Shown in pieces: positions 7,768-16,884 of a DNA stretch of 64,000 nucleotides. Location of the stretch: the NCBI GenBank assembly GCA_016181005.1, contig JACPAE010000004.1:73890-137889 (forward strand), read 5' to 3'. Each line of letters opens with the position of its first letter. Positions within the stretch are counted from its first letter, which is position 1. This DNA comes from Candidatus Aenigmatarchaeota archaeon (lineage in GTDB: Archaea > Aenigmatarchaeota > Aenigmatarchaeia > CG10238-14 > SCSR01). The notes below the pieces were generated by a model. That model was not told the DNA's origin. It ran no database searches and saw only the letters and a program-made list of their open reading frames with translations. Position numbers and translations under genes: made by a program.

Positions 7768-9333
7768 TTAACTCAAAATTCTCGTTACAGTTCCTATACC
7801 CTTCGTCTTTCCTTCCCTGAAAACAAACCTGTCCCCCTCTTCCATGTAGTGCGGCGAATACTTGAAAGTGAACTTGACCTCCCCAGTCTCACCAGCCTTG
7901 AGATACTCCCTGCTCATCGAGTCAATCTTCGCAGATTCGGCAACCGTTGCCAAATGTATCACAGGCTCGTAACCATTTGTTATCCTTGTAGGATGGGTTA
8001 AAACTAAAACATCTGCTTCAAAACTTTTTACAGTATGCGGTTTCAATTCTTCATCACAAATTATCATCCCACGGCCAACATCATCATAGTTCACTCCTCT
8101 TAATGCTGTGCCAACAACAAATCCAGTGTCAGCTTCTGCTATACGGTGATAATGCATTTCTATGCTAGCGGCTTTAACTTTTCTAAACTTGCCTGCTGAA
8201 TCAGGGCCCAATAACAATTCTTTCCCTGTCTTCAATCTGCCTTGTTTAATAGTCCCCGAAACAACAGTACCGACACCAGTAACATTGTATATCTTGTCGA
8301 CAAACATCAGAAATGGTTTGTCCAAATTCCTTCTCCTTTCAGGCAATGCAAGCAATAATTTATTCAAAATATCATATCCTTCCAATGTAACGGCAGATGT
8401 TTTTATTATCGGGACAATTGTATCCAGCTTGTCAATCACGACATTCAGATCATTCCCATCTTTTACCAGATAAGGAATCCTGCCGACATGCTTCAACAGT
8501 TCTTCTATCTGCAGTTCTGCATCCTCCATTTTTTTCTTGCCTACTTTATCAATTTTTGTCATGCACACTATTACCGGGAGATTGACTGCCAACAACAATC
8601 CCAGATGTTCTTTTGTCATGTTCATCACACCGTCATCGACAGCTACAACAAGCAAGCCATAATCAATATCCTGACCTACAACTCCACGTATAGCAGTCCT
8701 GAGAAAGCCCTCATGTCCAGGCGCGTCCACGAAACTAATTAGTTTATCTGATTGCTCAACAATTCTACTTCTCTCTTTCTTGTCTAAAGGATTTTTGAGG
8801 TGCAGCGGTTTGTTATCCTTAAATCCTAATAATGCATAGTGCAAATCTGCCGACAAGTTTCTTTCTATTTCATGAGGCAATACATCCAGAAAGAGCCAGT
8901 TTTTTAATGCTGTGTCAGCTTTGCCTGTCATCAAGGTGCCGAGTAATGTCGACTTGCCATGGTTTACATGGCCGGATGAGGCAATGACAATATGTGATTT
9001 GAATCCATTTGCAAAAGCCTTGTTAATGACAATCTTTCCTAGCAAGTTTCCATTATCAGTGAATTTTTCTACTTTAACAATGTTAGCATTGTTTTCTGCT
9101 GTAACAACTTTCAAAACATTTAACGTCTCTTCAAATTCCAAGTCACTCAAACCTTTAGACCTACCGTCGTCATCAACGCCAATGACATAAACAGCAGTAC
9201 CTTTACCAATCTCAAGCAAATACTTCATCTGCGACGCAAGGTGCTGCTTCTTCACGTCCTTCAAATGAATGCTCGGCACCAGCTTCTCCTTAAACTCGAT
9301 GTTCTTGTTTTCCCTGTTTGGAATCGATGGCAT
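7768..9333 (-). CDS. GTPBP1-like translational GTPase (EF-Tu superfamily)
   Basis: A 521-residue protein. An N-terminal domain of about 115 residues precedes the G domain. GTP-binding motifs are G1 SSGHVNHGKST, G3 DAPGHE and G4 MTKID. Beta-barrel domains follow, with TGVGTVVSGTIKQG marking domain II. The layout matches archaeal COG5258 proteins, related to eukaryotic GTPBP1/2, which act in translation-associated quality control. It is not the canonical EF-1A, which lacks the N-terminal extension. It is a single gene, divergent from nothing nearby. Confidence 0.85.
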   Translation of the reverse strand: MPSIPNRENKNIEFKEKLVPSIHLKDVKKQHLASQMKYLLEIGKGTAVYVIGVDDDGRSKGLSDLEFEETLNVLKVVTAENNANIVKVEKFTDNGNLLGKIVINKAFANGFKSHIVIASSGHVNHGKSTLLGTLMTGKADTALKNWLFLDVLPHEIERNLSADLHYALLGFKDNKPLHLKNPLDKKERSRIVEQSDKLISFVDAPGHEGFLRTAIRGVVGQDIDYGLLVVAVDDGVMNMTKEHLGLLLAVNLPVIVCMTKIDKVGKKKMEDAELQIEELLKHVGRIPYLVKDGNDLNVVIDKLDTIVPIIKTSAVTLEGYDILNKLLLALPERRRNLDKPFLMFVDKIYNVTGVGTVVSGTIKQGRLKTGKELLLGPDSAGKFRKVKAASIEMHYHRIAEADTGFVVGTALRGVNYDDVGRGMIICDEELKPHTVKSFEADVLVLTHPTRITNGYEPVIHLATVAESAKIDSMSREYLKAGETGEVKFTFKYSPHYMEEGDRFVFREGKTKGIGTVTRILS

Positions 9334-9368
9334 ACAGTTCTATTAAACACATCTTATTTTATAAACTT

Positions 9369-10142
9369 TCATTCCGGCACTAGAACGCCCACATACCAGA
9401 TTACCAATATACCCAAGATTAGCAAGGCAAACTGCATCGCTGACTTGGTGACTTTCTTTTCCCTATGGGTTTCTGGCAGCAAGTCAGTGCTTGCTATGTA
9501 AATAAACCCGCCTGCCGCCAATGAAATCAATATGGAAGTCATGTTTTCGAACAAAGGAAGGTAGTAGAATCCGACTATAAATCCCAGCACGGCAGTCATT
9601 TGCGCGAACAGGCTGTACAGAATTATCTTGGCCCGCCTGAACCTCGCATGGAGAAGAATCGCAAACTCTCCGATTTCCTGCGGAACTTCATGGAACAGAA
9701 CTGCAAGGGAAGTGGCAAGCCCGACTCTAAAGTCAATCAAAAATCCAGCAGCTATAATCAAACCGTCCATGAAATTGTGCAGGGCATCCCCGAATGTTAT
9801 CAAGTATCCTACAGGATGCGCCTTCTCGTCCGGATGGTGTTTGTTACGGTGCCATATGTGCTCGACTGAATGATGATGGTACAAGAGCAGAGTCTTCTCA
9901 AGAAGGTAAAACAGCAAAATGCCTGCAAGAGTGTAGGTCAGGACTGTTTCCGCCTTGACAACTCCCAAAGCCTCAGGCAGCATATCCAGGAAAACAACGC
10001 CCAGCATCGCGCCTATAGCAAAGCTTATCATGTATTTTGAAACGAATTTCGCCCATTTCTGCTTGTATATCAGCAACAGCCCGCCGCTCAAGCCAAGAAG
10101 GCTTATGAGAAAAACGATGCCAAGTGCAAGGAGGAAAACCAT
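9369..10142 (-). CDS. ZIP family divalent metal transporter
   Basis: A 257-residue integral membrane protein with about eight hydrophobic segments. The two family metal-site helices are clear: HNFMDGLIIAAGF in TM4 and HEVPQEIGEFAIL in TM5. A histidine-rich loop (YHHHSVEHIWHRNKHH, about residues 88-103) precedes TM4, as in ZIP proteins. It imports zinc or a related metal into the cytosol. The gene is divergent from the eIF2-alpha gene, with about 50 bases between starts. Confidence 0.9.
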   Translation of the reverse strand: MVFLLALGIVFLISLLGLSGGLLLIYKQKWAKFVSKYMISFAIGAMLGVVFLDMLPEALGVVKAETVLTYTLAGILLFYLLEKTLLLYHHHSVEHIWHRNKHHPDEKAHPVGYLITFGDALHNFMDGLIIAAGFLIDFRVGLATSLAVLFHEVPQEIGEFAILLHARFRRAKIILYSLFAQMTAVLGFIVGFYYLPLFENMTSILISLAAGGFIYIASTDLLPETHREKKVTKSAMQFALLILGILVIWYVGVLVPE

Positions 10143-10192
10143 ACAAATACATTAAAAATTCCCTTTTAAATAATAACTATCCAAGTGATTGT

Positions 10193-10960
10193 ATGGCAGC
10201 GAAGGATGGAAGGCCGAGGAACGGGGAATTGGTTCTGTGCACTGTCAGGAAGGTCAGCCAGTTCGCCGCATGGTGCGACGTCGAGGAATACCCCAACAGC
10301 GAAGGGATGATACACATCGCCGAAGTCGCGGGCAAATGGGTGCACGACATCAAAAAGTTCGTCAAGATGGGCAAGCAGTATGTGGTCAAGGTTGTCAGGG
10401 CAGACGGCAACACTATTCACTTGAGCCTGAAGAGGGTTTCAAAGAGCGAGGAAAGGGGCAAATGGAACGAGTTCAGGAAGGGGCAGAGGGCCGACAGCAT
10501 CTTGAAAATTATTGGAAGAGAAATAAATTTGCCTATCGATCAAGTCTACGAGGATATAAAGGCTCCGCTCCAGGAGAATTTCGGCGACCTGTACGCCGCT
10601 TTCGAGGAGATAAAGAAATCCCCGGACATTCTGACAGAGTTGAACATCCCGAAAAAATGGCACGAGGGAATCGTTAAGGTTCTCAAAAAGGCGCTTGTTG
10701 ACAAGGAGTATACTATAAAGGTGGAGATGGAGATGCAGAGCTACGACGGGGACGGGATAAAAAGGATTAAATCGATATTAGAGAGCCTGGAAAAAGGCGG
10801 GATACATGTCGCATACGTATCCGCCCCGAAATACATGCTCGACATCAAAACAAAGAATCCGAAGGCGGACAGGAGAAAGCTTGAGCAGCAGGTTGAAAAG
10901 GCCATGTCGGACGCTCAAAAGCTCCACCTTGATGCCAAATACAATTTTGTAGAAGGCTAG
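10193..10960 (+). CDS. eif2a: Translation initiation factor aIF2 subunit alpha
   Basis: A 255-residue protein. The start at 10193 is chosen because the longer frame adds 23 atypical residues and overlaps the ZIP promoter. The N-terminal S1 domain contains GELVLCTVRKV and EGMIHIAEVAGKWV, followed by a helical domain and a C-terminal alpha/beta domain (VEMEMQSYDGDGIKRIKSIL). With beta and gamma subunits it brings initiator Met-tRNA to the ribosome. It heads the plus-strand run eIF2-alpha, Nop10, PAC2, S2, and a TTTTAAAT box lies upstream. Confidence 0.95.
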   Translation: MAAKDGRPRNGELVLCTVRKVSQFAAWCDVEEYPNSEGMIHIAEVAGKWVHDIKKFVKMGKQYVVKVVRADGNTIHLSLKRVSKSEERGKWNEFRKGQRADSILKIIGREINLPIDQVYEDIKAPLQENFGDLYAAFEEIKKSPDILTELNIPKKWHEGIVKVLKKALVDKEYTIKVEMEMQSYDGDGIKRIKSILESLEKGGIHVAYVSAPKYMLDIKTKNPKADRRKLEQQVEKAMSDAQKLHLDAKYNFVEG

Positions 10961-10965
10961 ATTCG

Positions 10966-11136
10966 ATGAAACTGAGGAAATGCGCAAACTGCAATGCATA
11001 CACTTTTAAGCAGACCTGCACAAAATGTAATAAAGAAACTATAAATCCTCACCCGCCCAAATATTCTCCTGAGGATGTTTACGGCGAATTTAGGAGAAGG
11101 ATGAAGGCTGAATCAAATGTCGACAGAGATAATTGA
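10966..11136 (+). CDS. nop10: H/ACA RNP protein Nop10
   Basis: A 56-residue protein with the archaeal Nop10 zinc ribbon (CANC and CTKC) and the family motif around NPHPPKYSPEDVYGEFRR. It is part of the box H/ACA particle with Cbf5, L7Ae and Gar1, which makes pseudouridine in rRNA. It begins 5 bases after the eIF2-alpha stop, and its end overlaps the PAC2 start by 20 bases. eIF2-alpha/Nop10/PAC2 is a conserved archaeal order. Confidence 0.93.
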   Translation: MKLRKCANCNAYTFKQTCTKCNKETINPHPPKYSPEDVYGEFRRRMKAESNVDRDN

Positions 11137-11914
11137 ACTGGAAAAACCAAAGCTGAAGAACCCCATTTTCGTAGAAGGGTTGCCAGGAATAGGCCATGTG
11201 GGCAGGATTGCGGCAAGCTATCTGGTCGAGGAGCTGAAGGCGAAAAAGTTTGCAGAGCTAATTTCCTCGCATTTTATGCATTACGTGCTTTTGAAGCAGT
11301 CGTCTTCGGTGCATCTGCTGAAGAACGAGTTCTACTACCTGAAGGCGAAGGGAAGCGGAAGGGACTTGATAATACTTGTAGGCGATTCGCAGAGCGTGGA
11401 TCCAGAAGGACATTACGAGATTGCGAACAAAATTCTCGAGTATCTGAAAAAATACGGTGTCAAGGAAATGATAACTCTAGGAGGCTTGGGTATAGGCGAG
11501 GTAAAGGACAAGCCAAAAGTTGTTGGAGCTGTGAGCGACGAAGGGATGGGCAAAAAGTACAAGAGCTACGGGATCGATTTCAACACTGCAAGCAAAGTCG
11601 GAACGATTATAGGCGCATCAGGATTGTTGCTGGGTTTAGGCAAGTTGTACGGCATGAGAGGGTTGTGCTTGCTGGGCGAGACCACAGGATACCCGCTTCT
11701 GCCAGATCCTAAAGCTGCAGAAGAAGTGCTAAAGGTCTTGGCAAAGGTTCTGGGTTTGAAGATGGATACTACAAAGCTTGACAAGAAGATAAAGGAAATG
11801 GAAGAGTTCATCAAGAAGATGGAGGACATGCAGAGGAAGGTTATGGGCCAGATGATGCAGCAGCAGATGCCGCAGAAAAAGGAAGGCAAGGAAGAACTGA
11901 GCTACATAGGATAA
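11117..11914 (+). CDS. PAC2 family proteasome-assembly-chaperone-like protein (COG2047)
   Basis: A 265-residue protein with the PAC2 fold signatures: FVEGLPGIGHVGRIAASYL at the N-terminus, the LVGDSQS stretch, and LLPDPKAAEEVLKVLAKVLG late. Residues about 215-255 form a Met/Lys/Gln-rich helix ending in a run of glutamines and methionines. Archaeal COG2047 proteins are homologous to eukaryotic PAC2 and to PbaA; a role in proteasome assembly is inferred from homology. The start overlaps Nop10. Confidence 0.85.
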   Translation: MSTEIIELEKPKLKNPIFVEGLPGIGHVGRIAASYLVEELKAKKFAELISSHFMHYVLLKQSSSVHLLKNEFYYLKAKGSGRDLIILVGDSQSVDPEGHYEIANKILEYLKKYGVKEMITLGGLGIGEVKDKPKVVGAVSDEGMGKKYKSYGIDFNTASKVGTIIGASGLLLGLGKLYGMRGLCLLGETTGYPLLPDPKAAEEVLKVLAKVLGLKMDTTKLDKKIKEMEEFIKKMEDMQRKVMGQMMQQQMPQKKEGKEELSYIG

Positions 11915-11949
11915 AATCTTTAAAAGCGTTTTCTGACAATAAGATATTC

Positions 11950-12558
11950 ATGACTACAAAGCTTTTGATGTCGCAGGAAGAATATCTGGCTTCAGGAGTT
12001 CACATAGGCATGAAGCAGAAGGCCGAGCAGATGAAGCCGTTCATCTACAAGGTAAGGGAAGACGGGCTTGCAGTAATGAACCTGGGAAAGATTGACGAGA
12101 GGATAAAGACTGCGGCAAAGTTCCTGTCAAGCTTGGAAAAGATTCTTGTTGTCACAAGGAAATCAATTGCATTCAGTTCAATCAAGAAATTCGGCGAGGC
12201 TATAGGCGCAGAAGTTGTTACTGGAAGATTTATGCCAGGAACATTGACCAACCCGACTTACAAGAGCTTTTTCGAGGCTCAGGCTGTTGTCATTGTCGAT
12301 CCTGTAAGCGACCACCAGGCGATGGAGGAGGCTGTAAAAGCAAGAGTTCCTGTTGTCGCCATTTGCGATACTTTCAACGAGACGAAAGACATCGACTTGA
12401 TTATTCCTGCCAACAACAAGGGAAGAAAGTCAGTCGCGACAATTTTCTGGCTACTTGCAAGAGAAATCATGAAGGAACGGGGAGGTATCAAGTCTGACAA
12501 GGACTTCAAGTACGAGATTAAGGATTTTGAAGGGACGGAAGCGAGTCAGCTTGGATAA
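11950..12558 (+). CDS. rps2: 30S ribosomal protein S2
   Basis: A 202-residue protein matching archaeal S2. It begins near YLASGVHIGMKQK, has the Rossmann-like core (ILVVTRKSIAFSSIKKFGEAIGA, VVIVDPVSDHQAMEEA), and the conserved VVAICDTFNETKDIDLIIPANNKG segment, here described by position about 140-160. Length is normal. A TTTAAAAG box lies about 30 bases upstream, so it may have its own promoter. Its end overlaps the end of the opposing hypothetical gene by 13 bases. Confidence 0.95.
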   Translation: MTTKLLMSQEEYLASGVHIGMKQKAEQMKPFIYKVREDGLAVMNLGKIDERIKTAAKFLSSLEKILVVTRKSIAFSSIKKFGEAIGAEVVTGRFMPGTLTNPTYKSFFEAQAVVIVDPVSDHQAMEEAVKARVPVVAICDTFNETKDIDLIIPANNKGRKSVATIFWLLAREIMKERGGIKSDKDFKYEIKDFEGTEASQLG

Positions 12559-12968
12559 TAGGTTGGTTCTTCGCCCCTTTTTGGACGTTCTCTACGCCAA
12601 CCATGTTGTGTGTACTCACTTCCTAAAATATGAGCCACTTCCCATGAAACTGCTATATCAGACGGCTTGACGTAACCTTGTGATATCATGAGCTCTTCAG
12701 CTTTATTTATTATGTAAGCTCTGCTAAGCGATCCGCTAGGAATATATACATTAGTCTTTCTCGGTCTTACAGTTCTATCATAGGCGGATAAAGTATCGGA
12801 TACGACTCCTCTAAGCTCTTGAATAAATGCATCGGCATCTTCGAACATTTCAATATGTCCAGCGTCAGATAATACCCTTCCCTTTAGACTATCTAGTCTT
12901 TCCAATTCTTTATTTACTCTTCCCATAAACTGTGTTTTAAGTCTTGAATAGTGCCCCCTGTTTGCCAT
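12546..12968 (-). CDS. Hypothetical protein
   Basis: A 140-residue protein from the ATG at 12968, placed about 25-30 bases from an ATTTAAAAT box, as expected for a leaderless archaeal gene. It is helical and charged, beginning MANRGHYSRLKTQFMGRVNK, with a possible nuclease-like basic N-terminus and a proline-rich tail ending TYYPS. I do not recognise the family. It is convergent with rps2, with a 13-base overlap of ends. Confidence 0.55.
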   Translation of the reverse strand: MANRGHYSRLKTQFMGRVNKELERLDSLKGRVLSDAGHIEMFEDADAFIQELRGVVSDTLSAYDRTVRPRKTNVYIPSGSLSRAYIINKAEELMISQGYVKPSDIAVSWEVAHILGSEYTQHGWRRERPKRGEEPTYYPS

Positions 12969-13124
12969 ACAAGGAATAACGGCAGTTAATTTTAAATATC
13001 TGATTAAATGCCGCAACAATTTTCAATAACTACACCAAAGTAATCCCACATCTTTGGAATATATTTTCATAAACAGAAAAGGGTATTTATACTCAAGCTG
13101 AAACCTATATATTGGCCTCAAAAA

Positions 13125-13140
13125 CCACAACATATTGTGG
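13125..13140 (+). promoter_or_regulatory. Candidate NrdR box upstream of nrdR-nrdJ
   Basis: CCACAACATATTGTGG lies inside a perfect 10-bp inverted repeat (13121-13144) with a 4-base centre. It matches the known NrdR-box consensus ACACwATATmTwGTGT at about 13 of 16 positions. A half site, ACACAAT, starts at 13157, exactly 32 bases later, which is the usual spacing of paired NrdR boxes. It is 35 bases before the nrdR start, suggesting autoregulation of the nrdR-nrdJ unit. The same repeat could also form an RNA hairpin. Confidence 0.65.
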
Positions 13141-13174
13141 TTTTATAAGTATGCGAACACAATTATAGAAATAC

Positions 13175-13624
13175 ATGAAATGCCCGTATTGCGACAGCGA
13201 AGACACAAAGGTTATAGACAAGAGGGCGAGCGACGAAAGGTCGTTCAGAAGGCGTAGGCAGTGTGAAAAGTGCGAGAAAAGGTTCACAACATACGAACGG
13301 GTTGAGATAGTCCCCCTAACCGTGATAAAGAAGGACGGAAGAAGGGAGAACTTTGACAGGAACAAGATGCGAGTCGGCATAATGCACGCGTGCGAAAGAA
13401 GACCGATAAACCAGGAAAAAATAGAGAAGATCGTGAACGAGATCGAGACTGAAATCAAAAACATGGACACGGTGGAGATAAAGTCGAAGATTGTTGGTGA
13501 CATGGCAATGGAAAAATTGAAAGAATTGGACGAAGTCGCTTATATCCGTTTTGCATCAGTCTATAAAAAGTTCAGGGACATAGAATCTTTTGAAAAGGAA
13601 CTGAAGGAATTGAAAAAGGGATAG
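13175..13624 (+). CDS. nrdR: Transcriptional repressor NrdR
   Basis: A 149-residue protein. The N-terminal zinc ribbon has CPYC and CEKC, followed by KRFTTYERVE. Residues about 48-138 form an ATP-cone with VIKKDGRRENFDRNKM and ARFxxVY-like ending (IRFASVYKKFRDI). NrdR senses ATP/dATP and represses ribonucleotide reductase genes. It is mainly a bacterial family, found in some archaea. The reductase gene begins 2 bases after its stop codon, and a matching palindrome lies upstream. Confidence 0.93.
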   Translation: MKCPYCDSEDTKVIDKRASDERSFRRRRQCEKCEKRFTTYERVEIVPLTVIKKDGRRENFDRNKMRVGIMHACERRPINQEKIEKIVNEIETEIKNMDTVEIKSKIVGDMAMEKLKELDEVAYIRFASVYKKFRDIESFEKELKELKKG

Positions 13625-13626
13625 AC

Positions 13627-16600
13627 ATGGAATCTGATATCAACCAGAGAGTTGTTCTTTCCGGAGAACAGAAAGGGTTGAAGGTTCCACGATTTTTCAC
13701 AAAGGACGGTGACAATGTCTATGAAACCATCGAGTGGGAAAAAAGGACATCGATGATAAAAAATCCTGATGGAACTATTGTTTTCAAGATGGACAATATA
13801 GAGATTCCGAAATTTTGGTCGCAAATAGCGACGGACATTCTGGCTCAGAAATATTTAAGAAAGCGTGGCGTTCCGCAAGTCGATGCGGACGGAAACCCAA
13901 TTCTGGATGCCCATGGAAGGCAAGTACTTGGAAGCGAGACTTCGTTAAAGCAGGTTGTGCACAGGCTTGCCGGTTGCTGGGCATGGTGGGGAAGCAAGTT
14001 CAATTATTTTGCAACACAGGAAGATGCCAAGGCTTTCTATGACGAGATTGCTTTCATGCTTATGCATCAGCATTGCGCCCCGAATTCCCCACAATGGTTC
14101 AATACAGGACTAAATTTCGCCTACGGGATTACAGGACCGTCGCAAGGACATTGGTATGTTGATCCAGAAACAAAAGAGTTGACGCAATCTATAGATGCTT
14201 ATTCACATCCGCAAGCGCATGCGTGCTTTATTCAGCCTGTAAAAGATGATTTAGTAAATGACGGAGGAATTTTGGATTTGGCAGTCAGGGAAGCAAGAAT
14301 TTTCAAGTACGGCTCCGGGACAGGAACGAATTTTTCCAACCTGAGAGCTAAAGGCGAGCATCTTTCAGGTGGTGGAACTTCGAGCGGTGTAATTTCATTT
14401 TTGAAGATCAACGACACAGTCGCAGGCTCTATCAAATCTGGCGGTACCACAAGACGCGCGGCAAAGATGGTGCTTCTGAACATCGACCATCCGGAGATAG
14501 AGGCTTTCATAAGATGGAAGGCTGATGAGGAGAAAAAGTTTGCAGCTCTAGTCGGCACAGGATTGGTCAAAGCCGATAGCGTCGAATCTGCAAGCGAGCA
14601 TGTGTTCGGACAAAACTCGAACAATTCCGTACGCATTACAGATGATTTCATGAAGGCTGTTGTCGAAGACAAGGATTGGAATTTAACTTGGAGGACTGAT
14701 GGAAGAACTGCAAAGACTTTAAAGTCTCGCTATCTATGGGATATGATTGCACAGGCCGCATGGGAATGTGCTGACCCAGGATTGCAGTTTGACACGACAT
14801 ACAATGATTGGCACACGTCTCCAAAATCGGGCAGAATAAATGCAACTAATCCATGTAGCGAATTTGCTTATCTTGATAACTCGGCTTGTAACTTGGCATC
14901 ATTGAATTTGGGCAAGTTTATGGAAAATGGTACATTTGATGTTGAAGCATTCAACTATGCTACAAGACTGTGGACTATAGTTCTTGAAATCTCTGTTTTA
15001 ATGGCTCAGCTTCCGAGTAAAGAAATAGCAGATGTGACGTATAAAACAAGAAGTCTGGGGTTAGGGTATACAAATCTTGGTTCCGTCTTGATGAAGTCAG
15101 GAATTGCTTACGACTCCGATAAAGCCAGAGCAATCGCGGCTGCTATAACAGCAATAATGACAGGCGAGAGTTATGCTGCAAGTGCCGAGCTTGCAAGCAT
15201 CCTTGGACCATTCGAAGAATTTGAAAAGAATAAAGAGGATATGTTGCGTGTCATTAGAAACCATAGAAGAGTGGCATACAATGCGCCGAAAGAGGAATAC
15301 GAGGGCTTGCATGTCGTGCCCCCTGGAATTGACCATACAGAATGCCCTGATTATTTGCTCAAGGCAGCACTTGCGTCTTGGGACAATGCACTGATGCTAG
15401 GCGAAAGATACGGATATAGAAATGCGCAGTCGACTTTGATCGCACCTACAGGTACGATAAGCTTTGTTATGGACGCTGACACAACTGGAATCGAGCCTGA
15501 TTTTGCTCTCGTGAAATTCAAGAAACTTGTCGGCGGCGGTTACTTTAAGATTATAAACAAGACAATCGAGCCTGCGTTGAAGAATCTTGGCTACAGCAAG
15601 GAGCAGATTAAAGACATTCTCAGGTATCTTGTAGGAAGCAACTCATTCGAAGGCACACCTTACATAAACACGTTCACATTGACAAGGAAAGGATTTACGG
15701 ATGCTGAATTGGCAAAGATGGAGAAATTGTTGCATGGCATCCTGAACCTGTCGTTTGTTTTCAATGTCAATACTCTTGGAAAGGAATGCTTGGAAAGATT
15801 AGGATTCAAGGAATCGCAGTACAATTCACCCGAGTTTAATTTGTTGAGGGGGTTGGGTTTCAGGGACGATGAGATAGAAGCCGCTAACGAATTCATCTGC
15901 GGGACACAGACAATTGAGGGCGCTCCACATTTGAAGTCTGAGCATTATCCGATTTTCGACTGCGCGAACAAGTGCGGTAAGAAGGGGCAGAGATACATTG
16001 ACTATATGGCACATGTTCATATGATGGCGGCCGTACAACCATTTTTGTCCGGCAGCATAAGCAAGACAATCAACATGCCAAATCATGCAACTGTGGAAGA
16101 AATAGAAAAAGTTTACACGGAGTCATGGAAGCTTGCTTTGAAGTCGCTTGCATTGTATCGCGACGGAAGCAAAGTTGTGCAGCCTTTGGCAGTCTTCAAG
16201 CAGAAGGAAGAAGCGGTGGCAACACCGGTAAGAAGAAAGCTGATGCAGGAAAGGAAAGCGATAGCGCACAAGTTCAGGATTGGGAATCAGGAGGGATACA
16301 TTCATGTTGGATTGTTCGAGGATGGTGCTCCTGGAGAGTTATTTGTGACAATGGCAAAGCAGGGCAGCACTTTGTCAGGCTTGATGGACGCTTTTGCATT
16401 GACTGTGTCTATAGGTTTGCAGTACGGGGTTCCGCTGAATGTTTTGGTCAGCAAGTTCATCAACAGCAGGTTCGAGCCGATGGGATGGACGGACAATGAG
16501 GACATACCTGTGGCCAAGTCGATTATGGACTACATATTCAGATGGATGGCATTCAAGTTCCTTCCGAATGAAGACTTGAAGGAGCTTGGACTGCTCAATG

Positions 16601-16812
16601 GGGAGAAGATAATTGTTGCTGGCGAGAAGGTGGAGGATGTTGAAAGCCAGAAGCATGATGTTGTTAGATTGACTCAGTTTGTGCATGAGAAATCAAGCAA
16701 GTATGACATGTCTGGCGATGCGCCTGCTTGCCCAGAGTGCGGCTCGTTGATGGTCAGGAGCGGTTCTTGCTATGTCTGCACCGGTTGCGGGAGCACTAGC
16801 GGTTGTTCTTAG
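13627..16812 (+). CDS. nrdJ: Ribonucleotide reductase, adenosylcobalamin-dependent (class II)
   Basis: A 1061-residue enzyme that makes deoxyribonucleotides. The N-terminus has the family's PQWFNTGLNFAYG and the substrate-site NPCSEFAYLDNSACNLASLNLG region. FGSGTGTN-like loops (KYGSGTGTNFSNLRAKGE) and the ending GGTRR-type PTGTISFVMDADTTGIEP segment match B12-dependent enzymes. A C-terminal zinc-ribbon-like tail (CPECG, CTGCG, ending GCS) carries redox cysteines. There is no intein and no small-subunit gene nearby, consistent with class II. It is co-transcribed with nrdR. Confidence 0.93.
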   Translation: MESDINQRVVLSGEQKGLKVPRFFTKDGDNVYETIEWEKRTSMIKNPDGTIVFKMDNIEIPKFWSQIATDILAQKYLRKRGVPQVDADGNPILDAHGRQVLGSETSLKQVVHRLAGCWAWWGSKFNYFATQEDAKAFYDEIAFMLMHQHCAPNSPQWFNTGLNFAYGITGPSQGHWYVDPETKELTQSIDAYSHPQAHACFIQPVKDDLVNDGGILDLAVREARIFKYGSGTGTNFSNLRAKGEHLSGGGTSSGVISFLKINDTVAGSIKSGGTTRRAAKMVLLNIDHPEIEAFIRWKADEEKKFAALVGTGLVKADSVESASEHVFGQNSNNSVRITDDFMKAVVEDKDWNLTWRTDGRTAKTLKSRYLWDMIAQAAWECADPGLQFDTTYNDWHTSPKSGRINATNPCSEFAYLDNSACNLASLNLGKFMENGTFDVEAFNYATRLWTIVLEISVLMAQLPSKEIADVTYKTRSLGLGYTNLGSVLMKSGIAYDSDKARAIAAAITAIMTGESYAASAELASILGPFEEFEKNKEDMLRVIRNHRRVAYNAPKEEYEGLHVVPPGIDHTECPDYLLKAALASWDNALMLGERYGYRNAQSTLIAPTGTISFVMDADTTGIEPDFALVKFKKLVGGGYFKIINKTIEPALKNLGYSKEQIKDILRYLVGSNSFEGTPYINTFTLTRKGFTDAELAKMEKLLHGILNLSFVFNVNTLGKECLERLGFKESQYNSPEFNLLRGLGFRDDEIEAANEFICGTQTIEGAPHLKSEHYPIFDCANKCGKKGQRYIDYMAHVHMMAAVQPFLSGSISKTINMPNHATVEEIEKVYTESWKLALKSLALYRDGSKVVQPLAVFKQKEEAVATPVRRKLMQERKAIAHKFRIGNQEGYIHVGLFEDGAPGELFVTMAKQGSTLSGLMDAFALTVSIGLQYGVPLNVLVSKFINSRFEPMGWTDNEDIPVAKSIMDYIFRWMAFKFLPNEDLKELGLLNGEKIIVAGEKVEDVESQKHDVVRLTQFVHEKSSKYDMSGDAPACPECGSLMVRSGSCYVCTGCGSTSGCS

Positions 16813-16884
16813 ATAAAATATCATGAGTACAGAAATGTTCTGGAGGAAATTCGCTGGAAATTCTCATAAAATTTCTATATTAAT

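Noticed and set aside
10189-10677. Alternative frame over the start of eIF2-alpha
   Set aside because: It is an arginine/glycine-rich shadow of the S1 domain frame, without any domain of its own.
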